From DATLED01 sp963750255 (GTDB taxonomy: Bacteria; Actinomycetota; Acidimicrobiia; Acidimicrobiales; CADCTF01), in NCBI GenBank assembly GCA_963750255.1, contig CAVVPZ010000001.1:259570-323569 (forward strand): a stretch of 64,000 bases of DNA, in the 5' to 3' direction. Numbering within the stretch: the stretch's first letter is position 1; each line of letters begins with the position of its first letter. Under the pieces are notes generated by a model. That model saw only the letters and a list, made by a program, of their open reading frames with translations, ran no database searches and was not told the DNA's origin. The position numbers and the translations under genes were made by a program. Below, in pieces: positions 14,714 to 23,871 of the stretch.

Positions 14714-14801
14714 CCGACAACAGATTGGTGGAATCGGCTGCGGCCCGGTGCCGCCAAGTCGATTTGCGGCAGGATGCGGCGAACCCGACAAAGGTGGCAC
14801 C

Positions 14802-15977
14802 GTGACGAAGCTGGCCGTCGACCTGCTCGACCCTGAGCTGTATCGCTCGAACCCCCACGACCTCTGGACGCAACTGCGCCACGAGGAGCCGGTCTACCGG
14901 GACGAGAAGAACGGCATCTGGGCCCTCACCCGCCACCACGACGTCCTCGAAGCCGAGCGGGCATCCGAGGTCTTCTCGAGCCGTGGCTGTTACCGGGCCA
15001 ACGTCGGGCACGAAGAGAAGAACATGATCGCCCACGACGATCCCCAGCACTCGAAGCAGCGACGTCTCGTGCTCGGCCGCTTCACCCCCACGGCCATGCG
15101 GTCGCGGGAGGACGAGATGCAGTCGCTCATCGACGACCTCCTCGCCCCCGTCGCCGCCCGCGGCGCCATGGAAGTGGTCGAGGACCTCGCCGCCCAACTG
15201 CCCTCGCGCCTGACGGCCCGCATGCTCGGACTCGCCCGAAGAAGAGTGGCCCACGATCAAGGGCTGGTCCGAGCGCCTCATGCGCATCGACGACCGCGGA
15301 ACGTCCGATTCGATGGAGGGCCTCATGACCGCCTCGATCGAGTTGTTCCAACGAGTGGCGGCCGAGGTACCCGGACGGCGTGAATGTCCGATGGACGACC
15401 TGCTCTCGGTGTGGTCCAACGCCCGAGATCGACGGCGAGGAGATGGGCGTCGACACCATCTTCCACGAGGCCGGCCTCTTCGTCTCCGGGGGCGCCGAGA
15501 CGACCCGCACCCTCATCTCCCACGGACTGCGCGGCCTTCGTCGACCACCCCGACCAGTGGGAACTGCTCCACGATCGCCCCGAGATGGTCCCGTCGGCTG
15601 TCGAAGAAATGCTGCGTTGGGTGACGCCGCTCAACAACATGTTCCGCACCGTCACCACCGACACCGAGGTCGGCGGACAAGCGATGGCGGCCGGCGACCG
15701 CGTGCTGCTCCTCTACCCGTCGGCCAACCGAGACGAGGCCGTGTTCACCGACCCGTTCGTCTTCGACGTGACCCGCGACCCCAACCCCCACCTCGCGTTC
15801 GGCAACGGCACCCACTTCTGCCTCGGCGCCACCCTGGCCCGGCAGCTGTTGCGCTTGCTGTTCACCTCGCTCACGGCCCGTTTCACCGACCTGCGGGTGG
15901 TCTCCGAGCCCGACGTCGAGCCCAACATGTTCGCCCGCGCCGTCCGGTCCTTCGACTTGGCGGTGACCTCCCGATGA
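14802..15977 (+). CDS. cytochrome P450, frameshifted
   Basis: A heme-thiolate monooxygenase of about 392 residues, normal for soluble bacterial P450s. The family landmarks are the I-helix SGGAETTRTLI (near 15490), the ExxR of helix K in VEEMLRWVTP, the PERF-region FTDPFVFDVTRDPNPHLAF, and the heme loop FGNGTHFCLGATLA with its axial Cys (near 15815). Start GTG 14802 follows AAAGGTGG. Indels near 15238, 15420 and 15530 break the frame. Its stop overlaps the next gene by ATGA. The substrate cannot be told; the HDDPQHSKQRRLV segment is the usual helix C region. A redox partner is not encoded nearby. Confidence 0.9.
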
Positions 15978-16345
15978 GCGTGGGCGTGCCCCTCGACGAG
16001 TTGCGCCGGCGCATCGCGTCGTGCCGTCCCGACGTGTTCTTGATCACGGTCGGCGACGGACCCGCTCCCCACGCCGTGTCGGTCTCGGTTCGCTGGGATG
16101 ACGACGACCTCGTCGTGGGCGCCGGGCGGACGACAGCGACCAACATCGCAGCCCGGCCCTCGGTCACCCTGTTCTGGCCGCACGCCGACGACGAATACAG
16201 CCTCCTCGTCGACGGCACCGCCACGGCCGACGACGGCGAGGCCCGCATCACCCCCGCCTCCGCCATCCTCCACCGGTCGGTCCGAGCCGCGACTCCCACC
16301 GGCCACCGCGAGGGCGACGCCCCGCAATGCATCACCGTCCTCTGA
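15974..16345 (+). CDS. split-barrel (pyridoxamine 5'-phosphate oxidase-like) protein
   Basis: A 123-residue protein with the small split-barrel flavin-binding fold: VFLITVGDGPAPHAVSVSVRW, then DLVVGAGRTTATNIAARPSVTLFWP, then a C-terminal strand. This is the build of PPOX-like FMN, F420 or heme-binding proteins. It is coupled to the P450 by an ATGA overlap and may act on the same pathway. The cofactor is not determinable. The frame is intact. A palindromic repeat follows 11 bases after its stop. Confidence 0.65.
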   Translation: MSVGVPLDELRRRIASCRPDVFLITVGDGPAPHAVSVSVRWDDDDLVVGAGRTTATNIAARPSVTLFWPHADDEYSLLVDGTATADDGEARITPASAILHRSVRAATPTGHREGDAPQCITVL

Positions 16346-16356
16346 CCCACCCCCCC

Positions 16357-16403
16357 TTTTGGGCGCATTTCTGCACCCAGCGGGTGGACTCATGCGCCCA
16401 AAA
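16357..16403. repeat. palindromic intergenic repeat, copy 1
   Basis: Perfect 12-base arms TTTTGGGCGCAT (16357-16368) and ATGCGCCCAAAA (16392-16403) surround a 23-base loop. The last 20 bases, GTGGACTCATGCGCCCAAAA (16384-16403), recur exactly at 17812-17831. The T and A runs are placed opposite to a U-tract terminator. Confidence 0.75.
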
Positions 16404-16492
16404 CGCTGGGAGCGAGGGCGGAACGCCTTCGGCCCGCCGGGCGTCGGCGTCGGGCCGAGCGCCTGGCCACTCCGCGGTCTAGCCTCCCGCAC

Positions 16493-17224
16493 ATGGCGGG
16501 CAGGGCGCGTTGGGGCGTTGTCATCGCAGTGGCGATCGTCATCGGCGTGACGTCGGGACGGGTGGTGGGCGCGCCGGTCACTCCCGTCGCCCAGTCCAGC
16601 GGGTCGAGCAGCTCCTCAGGCGGGTCGAGCAGCTCGTCCTCGGAGGGGTCGAGCAGCTCCTCGAGCAGCTCGTCCTCGGGAAGTTCATCGTCGAGTTCCT
16701 CGGGTGGCTCGTCGTCGGGATCGGACGACGGGGACGGCGGCGACACGGCCACTCCGGGCGCCGCCACATCCCAGCCGGCCGATGGCGGCGCCCCGACGTC
16801 CCAGCCCGCGCCGCCAGCTACGACGGCGACCACCGGGCAGCCGATTCCCGAAGACCGGGTGGCCGACGCCGAGCCGACGACCTGCAGCGATGGCACCGCG
16901 TCAGGGGTCAGCTGCTACACGGTCGCCGATGCGTCGGGCACCGACGGGGTGCGGGTGCGCGCGGCCAACGGCGACACCATCGTGATCCCCATCGGCGATG
17001 CACCGGTCGTCAACATCGACAGCGGCGCGTCGACCAGCGCCGCCAGCAACGTCGACCTTCGGGTCGACATCGACATCGCCAGCGGCAACGTCGTGCGCAT
17101 CGAGCGGCGCATCGACCCAGTCCGACAGCTGGCCCTGGTGACGCTGGCCGCGCTCCTCGGCCTGTTCGTCGGCGCCGCCGTCCTCGGAACGTTTCTCCGC
17201 TTCCGACGGGGACCACGCACGTGA
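16493..17224 (+). CDS. Ser-rich exported, membrane-anchored protein
   Basis: A 243-residue protein with an N-terminal hydrophobic signal (VVIAVAIVIGVTSG) and a region at about residues 34-82 made almost only of Ser and Gly with a few acidic residues. A Thr/Pro/Ala linker, a small domain with two Cys (TCSDGTASGVSCYTV) and many Val/Asp strands, and a C-terminal helix (LALVTLAALLGLFVGAAVLG) ending in Arg-rich FRRGPRT follow. The layout suggests a short surface protein held in the membrane by its C-terminus with a flexible Ser linker. GGGTCGAGCAGCTC repeats three times in the DNA of that linker (16601, 16622, 16646). The family is not recognised. The stop overlaps the next gene's GTG (GTGA). Confidence 0.65.
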   Translation: MAGRARWGVVIAVAIVIGVTSGRVVGAPVTPVAQSSGSSSSSGGSSSSSSEGSSSSSSSSSSGSSSSSSSGGSSSGSDDGDGGDTATPGAATSQPADGGAPTSQPAPPATTATTGQPIPEDRVADAEPTTCSDGTASGVSCYTVADASGTDGVRVRAANGDTIVIPIGDAPVVNIDSGASTSAASNVDLRVDIDIASGNVVRIERRIDPVRQLALVTLAALLGLFVGAAVLGTFLRFRRGPRT

Positions 17225-17850
17225 ACCCGTCTCGAGCCACGTTCGCTGCCACCGTCGGGTTCACGGCCTTCGCCGCCGCCCGCCACGACCGGCGCATCGT
17301 CGCCTACCTCGCCGTGGTCGCCGTCGCCGCGTTCGGGCTCTGGCTCGTGCACCGGTTGACGCCGATCCCGCTTGCGCTGCGATGGGCGGCGGCGGGCGGG
17401 GCCGTGCTCCACCTCTCGGGTGGCCTGCTCCCCTCGCCGACCGGCCACAGCCCGGTGCTCTACGAGACGTGGCTGGTCGAGGGGCTGATCAAGTACGACC
17501 AACTGGTCCACTTCACGCTCTCGGCCATCCTCGCCCTCGTGTGCTGGCACGTGCTCGGCTCGGTCGTCGACCGCAATCGCACGCCGCCCAGCCTCATGGC
17601 CGCGATGGCTGTCCTGCTCGCCGTCGGGGTCGGTGCCCTCAACGAGGTGTTCGAATTTCTCAGCGCGCTGCGGTTCACCGACGCCTATGTCGGCGGACTC
17701 GACAACGCGGGGTGGGACCTCGTCTTCAACCTCTTCGGCGCAGCGACGGCCATCGGGTTCGCCCTGACCCGCACCAACAGCCGCTTCTGGGCGCATGAGT
17801 CCACGCAGAGCGTGGACTCATGCGCCCAAAAGGCCAGCCTTTTCGCCTGA
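17221..17850 (+). CDS. DUF2238-like polytopic membrane protein
   Basis: A 209-residue membrane protein with about five or six helices, for example IVAYLAVVAVAAFGLWLVH and LVHFTLSAILALVCWHVLG. The segments KYDQLVHF, ALNEVFEFL and YVGGLDNAGWDLVFNLFGAA match the character of YjdF/DUF2238 proteins, where Asp, His and Glu residues sit between helices. Function is unknown. GTG 17221 overlaps the stop of the Ser-rich protein by four bases. The last about 20 residues (FWAHESTQSVDSCAQK) are encoded by the large palindrome at 17788-17828, and the gene runs 33 bases into the convergent ABC transporter gene. Confidence 0.7.
   Translation: MNPSRATFAATVGFTAFAAARHDRRIVAYLAVVAVAAFGLWLVHRLTPIPLALRWAAAGGAVLHLSGGLLPSPTGHSPVLYETWLVEGLIKYDQLVHFTLSAILALVCWHVLGSVVDRNRTPPSLMAAMAVLLAVGVGALNEVFEFLSALRFTDAYVGGLDNAGWDLVFNLFGAATAIGFALTRTNSRFWAHESTQSVDSCAQKASLFA
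17788..17828. terminator. 19-bp perfect hairpin shared by two convergent gene ends
   Basis: TGGGCGCATGAGTCCACGC (17788-17806) and GCGTGGACTCATGCGCCCA (17810-17828) pair perfectly around a three-base AGA loop. The element lies where the DUF2238 gene (+) and the ABC exporter gene (-) converge and both still code. AAAA follows on the + strand. It probably works as a bidirectional transcription barrier, and it shares 20 bases with the repeat at 16357-16403. Confidence 0.7.
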
Positions 17851-19759
17851 CGCGTGGGCTTCCCAGGTCGCGTACATCTCGGCGTAGCGACCGCCGCGCT
17901 CGACCAGTTCGTCGTGGGAGCCGAGCTCGACGATGGCGCCGTCGTGCACGACAGCGATGCGGTCGGCCCGCATGGCGGTCTGGAGGCGGTGGGCGATGAT
18001 GATCGCGGTACGGCCCTCGAGGAGAACGTCGAGGGCGTGCTCGATCTTGGACTCCGAGCGCAGGTCGAGATTGGACGTCGCCTCGTCGAGGACGAGCACC
18101 CGGGGCTGGGAGAGGAAGGCCCGGGCCAGCGCCAGCAGCTGACGCTCGCCCGACGACAGTGACACGCCCCGCTCGTGGCACGGCGTGTCGATCCCGTCGG
18201 GGAGTCGTTCGACGAGGTCGCTCGATGCCGACGGCGCGACACGCGTCGAGCACTTCGTCGTCGGTGGCATCCGGGCGGGCGAAGGCGATGTTGTCGCGGA
18301 TCGACCCGCTGAAGAGGAAGGGCTCTTGGGGGACGATGCCCAGCTGACGGCGGAGCGAGGTCAGGGTGACGTCGCGGAGGTCGTGGCCGTCGAGGAGGAC
18401 CCGTCCATCGGTGGGATCGTGGAACCGGGTGACGAGCTTGGCGATCGTCGACTTCCCGGCACCGGTCTCGCCGACGAGGGAGAACGTCTCGCCCTCACGA
18501 ATGACGAGGTCGACATCTCGCAACACCGGACGGCCGGGCTGGTAGCCGAACGACACGTTCTCCAAACGGATCTCGCCCACCAGCGGCGGGAGGTCGATGG
18601 CGTCGACCTTCTCGGCCACGGTCGGCTCGGTGGTCAGGAGATCGCCGAGCTTGCGCAGCGACGCCTGCCCCTTCTGAAAGGTGTCGTAGAGCTGCACGAG
18701 TTGCTGGATGGGGGCGAAGAACGTGTTGAGCGAGAGGACGAACACGCTCAACTCGCCGAGCGTCAGCCGGCCATCGAGCACCATCCGGCCACCGATGAGC
18801 AACACGAGGATCTGGCCGGCCAAGCCGATGACCTCGGCCGACGGTCCGTAGATCGCACCGACCGTCGCCGTGTAGTCGTTGGCCGATCGGTACCGGGCGG
18901 CGACGTTGCGGTGCTCGACGATGTTGTGACGCTGCCGGTTGTACGCGGCGATGATCCGGATGCCCGAGAGGCTCTCCTGGAGATGCGAGAGCAGCTCCGA
19001 GATGCGGTCGCGGACCATGTCGTAGCCGTGGTCCGACGCCCGACGGAACCAGATCGTGACGGCCAACAAGGCGGGGACGATGGCCAGCAGGGTGATGGCC
19101 GCCAGCGTGGCGTTGTAATAGAAGAGGATGCCGGCGACGAAGATCATCGTGAGGCCCTGCACCACCATCTGCACCAGGCCTTCCTGGAACAGCTGCGTCA
19201 GTGACTCGAGGTCGCTCGTCATCCTCGTCATCAAGACGCCGGCCTTCGACTTGGTGAAGAAGTCGACCGACAAGCGCTGGAAGTGGGAGAAGATCCGCAG
19301 GCGCAGGTGGTACATCAGGTTCTGGCCGACCCGGCCGGTCTGGGCCACCCGGAGTCCGCTGGCCACGGCGTTGAACAACACGGCGGCGAAGTAGGCCAGC
19401 GCGGCGGCGACGACGACGCCGACATTGCCGACCCTGATGCCCTTGTCGATGCCGATCTGGGTGAGAACGGGCCCGGCCTGCATGGCCGCCGTCTCGACGA
19501 GGACGAGGGCCATGCCGCCCACCAGGGCCCACTTGTGCGGGGCCAGGAACCGGCCCAGGGTCAAGCGGCGACGGTCGTAGTCGACGTGCGAGAACGGAAC
19601 GTGCTCGCCCTCGAAGGTGGGCTCGTCGGCCACGATCTTTTCGACCCCGTCACGTAGTTCCGACGGGATCCCTGCGAAGGGCAGCCCCGCGTTGCGGGCC
19701 GAGTTGCCGCCGCCGCCGAAGGCGCTGCCACCCATGCCTCCCATGCCTCCCCACGCCAT
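17818..19759 (-). CDS. ABC exporter subunit (canonical Walker B), with one frameshift
   Basis: A 647-residue half-transporter with six N-terminal helices (about residues 70-350) fused to an ATPase domain. Walker A is VGETGAGKST, Q-loop IVPQEPFLFSG, Walker B VLVLDEATSNLD with catalytic Glu, and H-loop IIAHRLQT. The signature is LSSGERQLLALAR instead of LSGGQ. The N-terminus MAWGGMGGMGGSAFGGGG is unusually Gly/Met-rich. It is encoded directly after a second half-transporter with TGATG coupling, so the pair forms a heterodimer. The cargo is unknown; such pairs export lipids, peptides or drugs. One indel near 18237 breaks the frame within the ATPase domain. Confidence 0.9.
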
Positions 19760-21678
19760 CAGTCGACCTCCCCTTCGGTCGGGACCACGAGTTCGGAGTC
19801 GGCGGCCACCGCCTCGAGCAACTCTTCTTCTTCGGCGATGTGGGCCAGCACCTCGGCATACCTCGGCTCGCTCCGCATCAACTGGGCGTGGGTGCCGGTG
19901 GCGACGACCTTGCCGTCTTCGAGAAGACAGACCCGATCGGCGAGGCTGATGGTCGAGAGCCGGTGGGCGATCACCAGCGTGGTGCGGCTGTGCAACAGGT
20001 TGGTGAGCGCCTGATGGATGAGGTCTTCAACCTTGACGTCGATGGCGCTGGTGGCGTCGTCGAGCACGAGGATCTTGGGGTTGACCAAGAGCGTGCGGGC
20101 GATGGCGATGCGCTGGCGCTGTCCGCCCGAGAGGTCGTAGCCCCGCTCGCCGATGACGCTGTCGTAGCCGTCGGCCAGCTCGACGATGAACTCGTGCGCG
20201 TTGGCCGCCTTGGCTGCCGCCAGCACCTCGTCCATCGTGGCGTCGGGCCGCCCGTAGGCGATGTTGTCGCGCACGCTGCTCGAGAAGAGGAAGGGCTCGT
20301 CGAGCACGACGCCGACGTGGTGGCGAAGGCTGGGCATGGTGAGGTCGCGGACGTCGTGACCATCGACAAGCACCTCACCGGAGTCGACCTCGTAGAACCG
20401 GGTCAGCAGGCGGGCCACAGTCGACTTGCCGCTGCCGGTGCGACCGACCAAGGCGACGGTCTCGCCGGGGTCGATGCGGAGGTCGAGGCCACGCAACACC
20501 GTGGGCCCGTTCTTGTACGTGAAGGTCACGTCGTTGAGTTCGATGAGACCTTCGGGGTCCACGAGGTCGACGGCGCCGGGCCGGTCGACGATCTCGGGAT
20601 GCTCGTCGAGGATCTCGTAGATGCGGGCCGCCGACGCCGCCGCCCGCTGGCCCATCATCATCAACATGCCGAGCATGCGGAACGGTGCTTGGAGCATGAC
20701 GACGTAGATGCTGAAGGCGACGATGGTGCCGATCGTGACCTCGCCTCGGATGGACAGGATGCCGCCGTAGAGAAGCACGCCGGCCATGCCCAACCTGGGC
20801 AGGTTCTCCATGATCGGGGCGTAGCGGGCTCGCACGTCGATCTGGCGGTTCTGGCCCCACTCGAGCCGGCGGGCATTGCGGGCCATCACGTCGACCTGCT
20901 GCTGCTCGGCGGCGAACGACTTGACCACGCGGGCGCCGGCCACGTTCTCCTCCACCACGGTGGCCACGCCGGCCTGGCGCTCCTGCACGATCCACGAGAT
21001 GGGGAACATGAGCCGGCGCATCCGGAGACCGGTGAAGAAGACGAACGGGAGCGGCGCCAGCGCCACCAACGACAACTGCACGTGGATGGCGATCATCAGC
21101 GCGAAGGCGACCCCGAAGCTGATCATCTGCAAACCGATGAGGGGCGCGAACGTGAGGAACATCTGCACCGAGCGGATGTCGGAGTTGGCCCGCGAGATCA
21201 ACTGCCCCGACTGGACCCGATCGAAGAACGAGAACGAGAGCCGCGAGAAGTGCTCGTACATGTTGACCCGGAGGTCGTACTCGAGGTCGTAGGCGACCCG
21301 ATACAACAGGCTGCGGTGGGTGAAGGTGAAGATGGCCCGCACAGCGCCGATGACGACGAGCATCACGATGAACTTCGAGATCGGCGCCGAGCGACGAGCG
21401 AGGCCCTGGTCGATGGCGGCCATGACCACCCGGGGCACGGCGACCTGGGAAACGAGTCCGATGACCGAGGCGGTCATGGCCAGGGCGAAGCGGCCTTTGC
21501 GGGCCCCGATCAGCGGGAGCATGCGCCGAATCCACTTCTTGTCGGCGTCGGGATCGACGGCGGCGCGGGGCGGATTGCCCTCGGCGGCGACGTGCATCGG
21601 CTCGTACGGCGACGCCCCGTAGACGACCGGATCCACATTGGCGAGCATCTCGAGATCGCGCTCCAGCGTCGTGGTCAT
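19759..21678 (-). CDS. ABC exporter subunit (Walker B Glu replaced by Asp)
   Basis: A 639-residue half-transporter with six helices and an ATPase domain. Walker A is VGRTGSGKST, signature LSGGQRQRIAIAR, Walker B ILVLDDATSAID and H-loop VIAHRLST. The residue after Walker B Asp is Asp, not the catalytic Glu, so the site formed with this Walker B and the partner's LSSGE signature should be degenerate, while the other site is complete. This is the pattern of asymmetric heterodimeric exporters such as TM287/288. The frame is fully open. It is first in the pair; the gap upstream (21679-21763) is an AT-richer stretch that may hold the promoter. Confidence 0.92.
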   Translation of the reverse strand: MTTTLERDLEMLANVDPVVYGASPYEPMHVAAEGNPPRAAVDPDADKKWIRRMLPLIGARKGRFALAMTASVIGLVSQVAVPRVVMAAIDQGLARRSAPISKFIVMLVVIGAVRAIFTFTHRSLLYRVAYDLEYDLRVNMYEHFSRLSFSFFDRVQSGQLISRANSDIRSVQMFLTFAPLIGLQMISFGVAFALMIAIHVQLSLVALAPLPFVFFTGLRMRRLMFPISWIVQERQAGVATVVEENVAGARVVKSFAAEQQQVDVMARNARRLEWGQNRQIDVRARYAPIMENLPRLGMAGVLLYGGILSIRGEVTIGTIVAFSIYVVMLQAPFRMLGMLMMMGQRAAASAARIYEILDEHPEIVDRPGAVDLVDPEGLIELNDVTFTYKNGPTVLRGLDLRIDPGETVALVGRTGSGKSTVARLLTRFYEVDSGEVLVDGHDVRDLTMPSLRHHVGVVLDEPFLFSSSVRDNIAYGRPDATMDEVLAAAKAANAHEFIVELADGYDSVIGERGYDLSGGQRQRIAIARTLLVNPKILVLDDATSAIDVKVEDLIHQALTNLLHSRTTLVIAHRLSTISLADRVCLLEDGKVVATGTHAQLMRSEPRYAEVLAHIAEEEELLEAVAADSELVVPTEGEVD

Positions 21679-21763
21679 GCGCCGGTCCTGAGGGGGGTTC
21701 GTTCGAGGGCCATACCTTTAGCCTCTCTAACTTTCCCTTCGATTGCAAGCCCCGAAGGCTCGA

Positions 21764-22781
21764 TCAGGCCTTCTTGGCCCGGCTCGGCGCCACCCGCGGC
21801 GGCTCGTCCGGTTGCTTCGGATACACCGGCGGCCAGGGTGCGTCGTGGAGCCCATTGGCCCGATCGCGCTCGTGCAACGCGAGCAGCGGTTCCAGTGATT
21901 GCCGGTCGTCGGCGTAGCGCTCCCACGGGTCGCCGAGGGCATCGAGCCGGGCGCCGACGGTGGCCATCGTCAGGTCGTCAGGGTGGATCTCGTCGAGTTC
22001 GTCCCACCCGAACGGGGTCGAGACCTGGGCCCCGGGGCGAGCCCGCACCGACCAGGCGCCGAACACCGTCTTGTGCGGCGCGTTCTGGTTGAAGTCGACG
22101 AAGACCCGGTCGCCGCGCTCCTCCTTCCACCACGCCGCGGTGATCGAGTCGGGATGACGGCGTTCGAGTTCGCGAGCCACGGCGACGGCCGCCGACCGCA
22201 CCTCGTAGCTGTCCCACCGGGGTTCGAGGTGCACGTAGACGTGGACGCCGCGATTGCCAGTCGTCTTGGGATAGCCCCGCAACCCGACCTCGTCGAGCAG
22301 GGCCCGCGAGCGCGTGAGCCGCGGCCCGGATGTGGGAGAAGTCGAGGCCGGGCTGGGGGTCGAGGTCGATGCGCAACTCGGTGGCGTGCTCGGGATCCGA
22401 CGCCTGATACGGCCAAGGGTGAAAGCCGAGGCAGCCGAGGTTGACGGCCCACACGATGTGGGCGAGGTCGGCGAGTACCAGCGCGTCGGACGTGGTGCCG
22501 TTGGGCGTCGACACCACCGTGGTCTCGAGCCACGGCGGCGCGTTCTTGGGCACTCGCTTCTGGAAGAACGACGACGCGCCGGCTCCATTGGGGAACCGCT
22601 GCAACATGGTCGGTCGCCCGCCCGTAGCCCGCATGATCGGTTCGCCGACGCGAAGGTAGTGCTCGATGAGGTCGAGCTTGGTCTCGCCCCGCTCGGCGAA
22701 GAACACCTTGTCGGGACTGGAGATCGCCACCTCGCGGCCGGCGACCTCGATCGACGTCTCCGCGGCGTCCGCACTCGGCAT
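21764..22781 (-). CDS. LigD-type DNA polymerase/primase domain protein (stand-alone)
   Basis: About 339 residues of the archaeo-eukaryotic primase fold found as PolDom in LigD, which fills gaps with ribo- or deoxynucleotides in non-homologous end joining. Recognisable parts are ISSPDKVFFAERGETKLDLI, the HPWPYQASDPEHATELRIDLDP segment with the DxD metal residues, KTTGNRGVHVYVHLEP and TVFGAWSVRARPGAQVSTP. The C-terminal EIHPDDLTMATVGARL is also typical. It lacks ligase and nuclease domains, and no ku gene is in the window. One indel near 22310 shifts the frame. Start ATG 22781 lies 34 bases after modC on the same strand. Confidence 0.88.
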
Positions 22782-22815
22782 GGTGGAACGGTAGCCAAGC
22801 GACAGCGACGAAGGG

Positions 22816-23871
22816 TCAGCGTTCGTAGGCCACGAGGTCGACGGCCTTGACCGTGGCCCAGACGGCCACACCCGGGCCGAGGTCGAGCTCGGCGACGGCG
22901 GCAGGAGTCACCTCGGCCACGAGGGGAACAGGGCCTTCGAGGCGAACCCGGACCCGGTCGCGATCGGCCTCGAGGTCGGCCACGGTGGCGGGCCAGCAGT
23001 TGCGGGCGCTGCCTTCGGGACGGCTCCGGTGGAGTGACACGGCCCGCGGCCGAATGGCCACGGCCACCTCGGTCGCCGGCGGCGGGTCGGCCAGCGTCAA
23101 CTCACCGCCGCCGTCGAGGGCGACGGTGTGAGGACCCGAGGCACGACCGACGAGGAGGTTGATGCCGACGAGTTCGGCGACGTAGGCCGTCATCGGCTTC
23201 GCCGTCACCTCTGCCGGCGTGCCCACCTGGGTGACGCGCCCGTCTTCGAGGATCACCACCCGATCGGCGAGCACGAGGGCGTCGAGAGGATCGTGGGTGA
23301 TGAGGAGACGGGCACCGGCGAATCCAGCCAGCACCCGACGCAACTCGGCGCGGACGTGGAGGCGGGCGGCGGCGTCGAGGGCCGACAACGGCTCGTCGAG
23401 CAGGAGCAGCCGCGGCGAGGTCGCCAGCGCCCGGGCCAGGGCCACCCGCTGGGCCTGCCCGCCCGAGAGCGCCGACGGCGCCGACGCGGCGATGTCGCCC
23501 ACGCCGAGGCGATCGAGCCATTCGCCGGCCGCAGCCCGCGCCGCTGCCTTCTTCGCCCCCCGGGCCCGAAGACCGAACGCCACGTTGTCGAGCGCCGACA
23601 TCCGGGGAAAGAGCAGGTAGTCCTGGAAGACCACGCCGATGGAGCGGTGCTCGCTGGGGACGAACGCGCCGTCGACGGGCGCGTCGACCACCTCGCCATC
23701 GAGGACGATCCGACCGTCGCCGATCGGGAGGAGGCCGGCGATGGCGCGCAGGATCGATGTCTTGCCCGCGCCGTTGGGTCCGAGGAGGGCGACCACTTCG
23801 TCGTCGCCGATGTGCAACCGGGCGTCGATGTGCAGGGCCCCGACCTGCAGGCGAATGTCGGCGTCGAGCAT
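22816..23871 (-). CDS. modC: molybdate ABC transporter ATPase ModC
   Basis: A 351-residue ATPase with Walker A LLGPNGAGKTSIL, Q-loop VVFQDYLLFPRMSALDNVAFG, signature SALSGGQAQRVALAR, Walker B LLLLDEPLSALD and H-loop ITHDPLDAL. The tail from about residue 270 is a MOP/TOBE-type oxyanion-binding domain (VAEVTPAAVAELDLGPGVAVWATVKAVDL). It powers uptake of molybdate (or tungstate) with ModA and ModB. ATG 23871 overlaps the modB stop (TGATG), and the three genes form one operon in the order modA-modB-modC. Confidence 0.9.
   Translation of the reverse strand: MLDADIRLQVGALHIDARLHIGDDEVVALLGPNGAGKTSILRAIAGLLPIGDGRIVLDGEVVDAPVDGAFVPSEHRSIGVVFQDYLLFPRMSALDNVAFGLRARGAKKAAARAAAGEWLDRLGVGDIAASAPSALSGGQAQRVALARALATSPRLLLLDEPLSALDAAARLHVRAELRRVLAGFAGARLLITHDPLDALVLADRVVILEDGRVTQVGTPAEVTAKPMTAYVAELVGINLLVGRASGPHTVALDGGGELTLADPPPATEVAVAIRPRAVSLHRSRPEGSARNCWPATVADLEADRDRVRVRLEGPVPLVAEVTPAAVAELDLGPGVAVWATVKAVDLVAYER

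Noticed and set aside
16357..16403. Classical rho-independent terminator
   Set aside because: The T run is before the stem and the A run after it on the + strand, the reverse of what a U-tract terminator needs.
19840..22092. A 750-codon open frame on the + strand opposite the ABC exporter genes
   Set aside because: Its composition (Glu/His/Arg/Gly/Val-rich, no domains) is the mirror of well-conserved ABC transporter coding on the other strand. High-GC DNA gives such long shadows.
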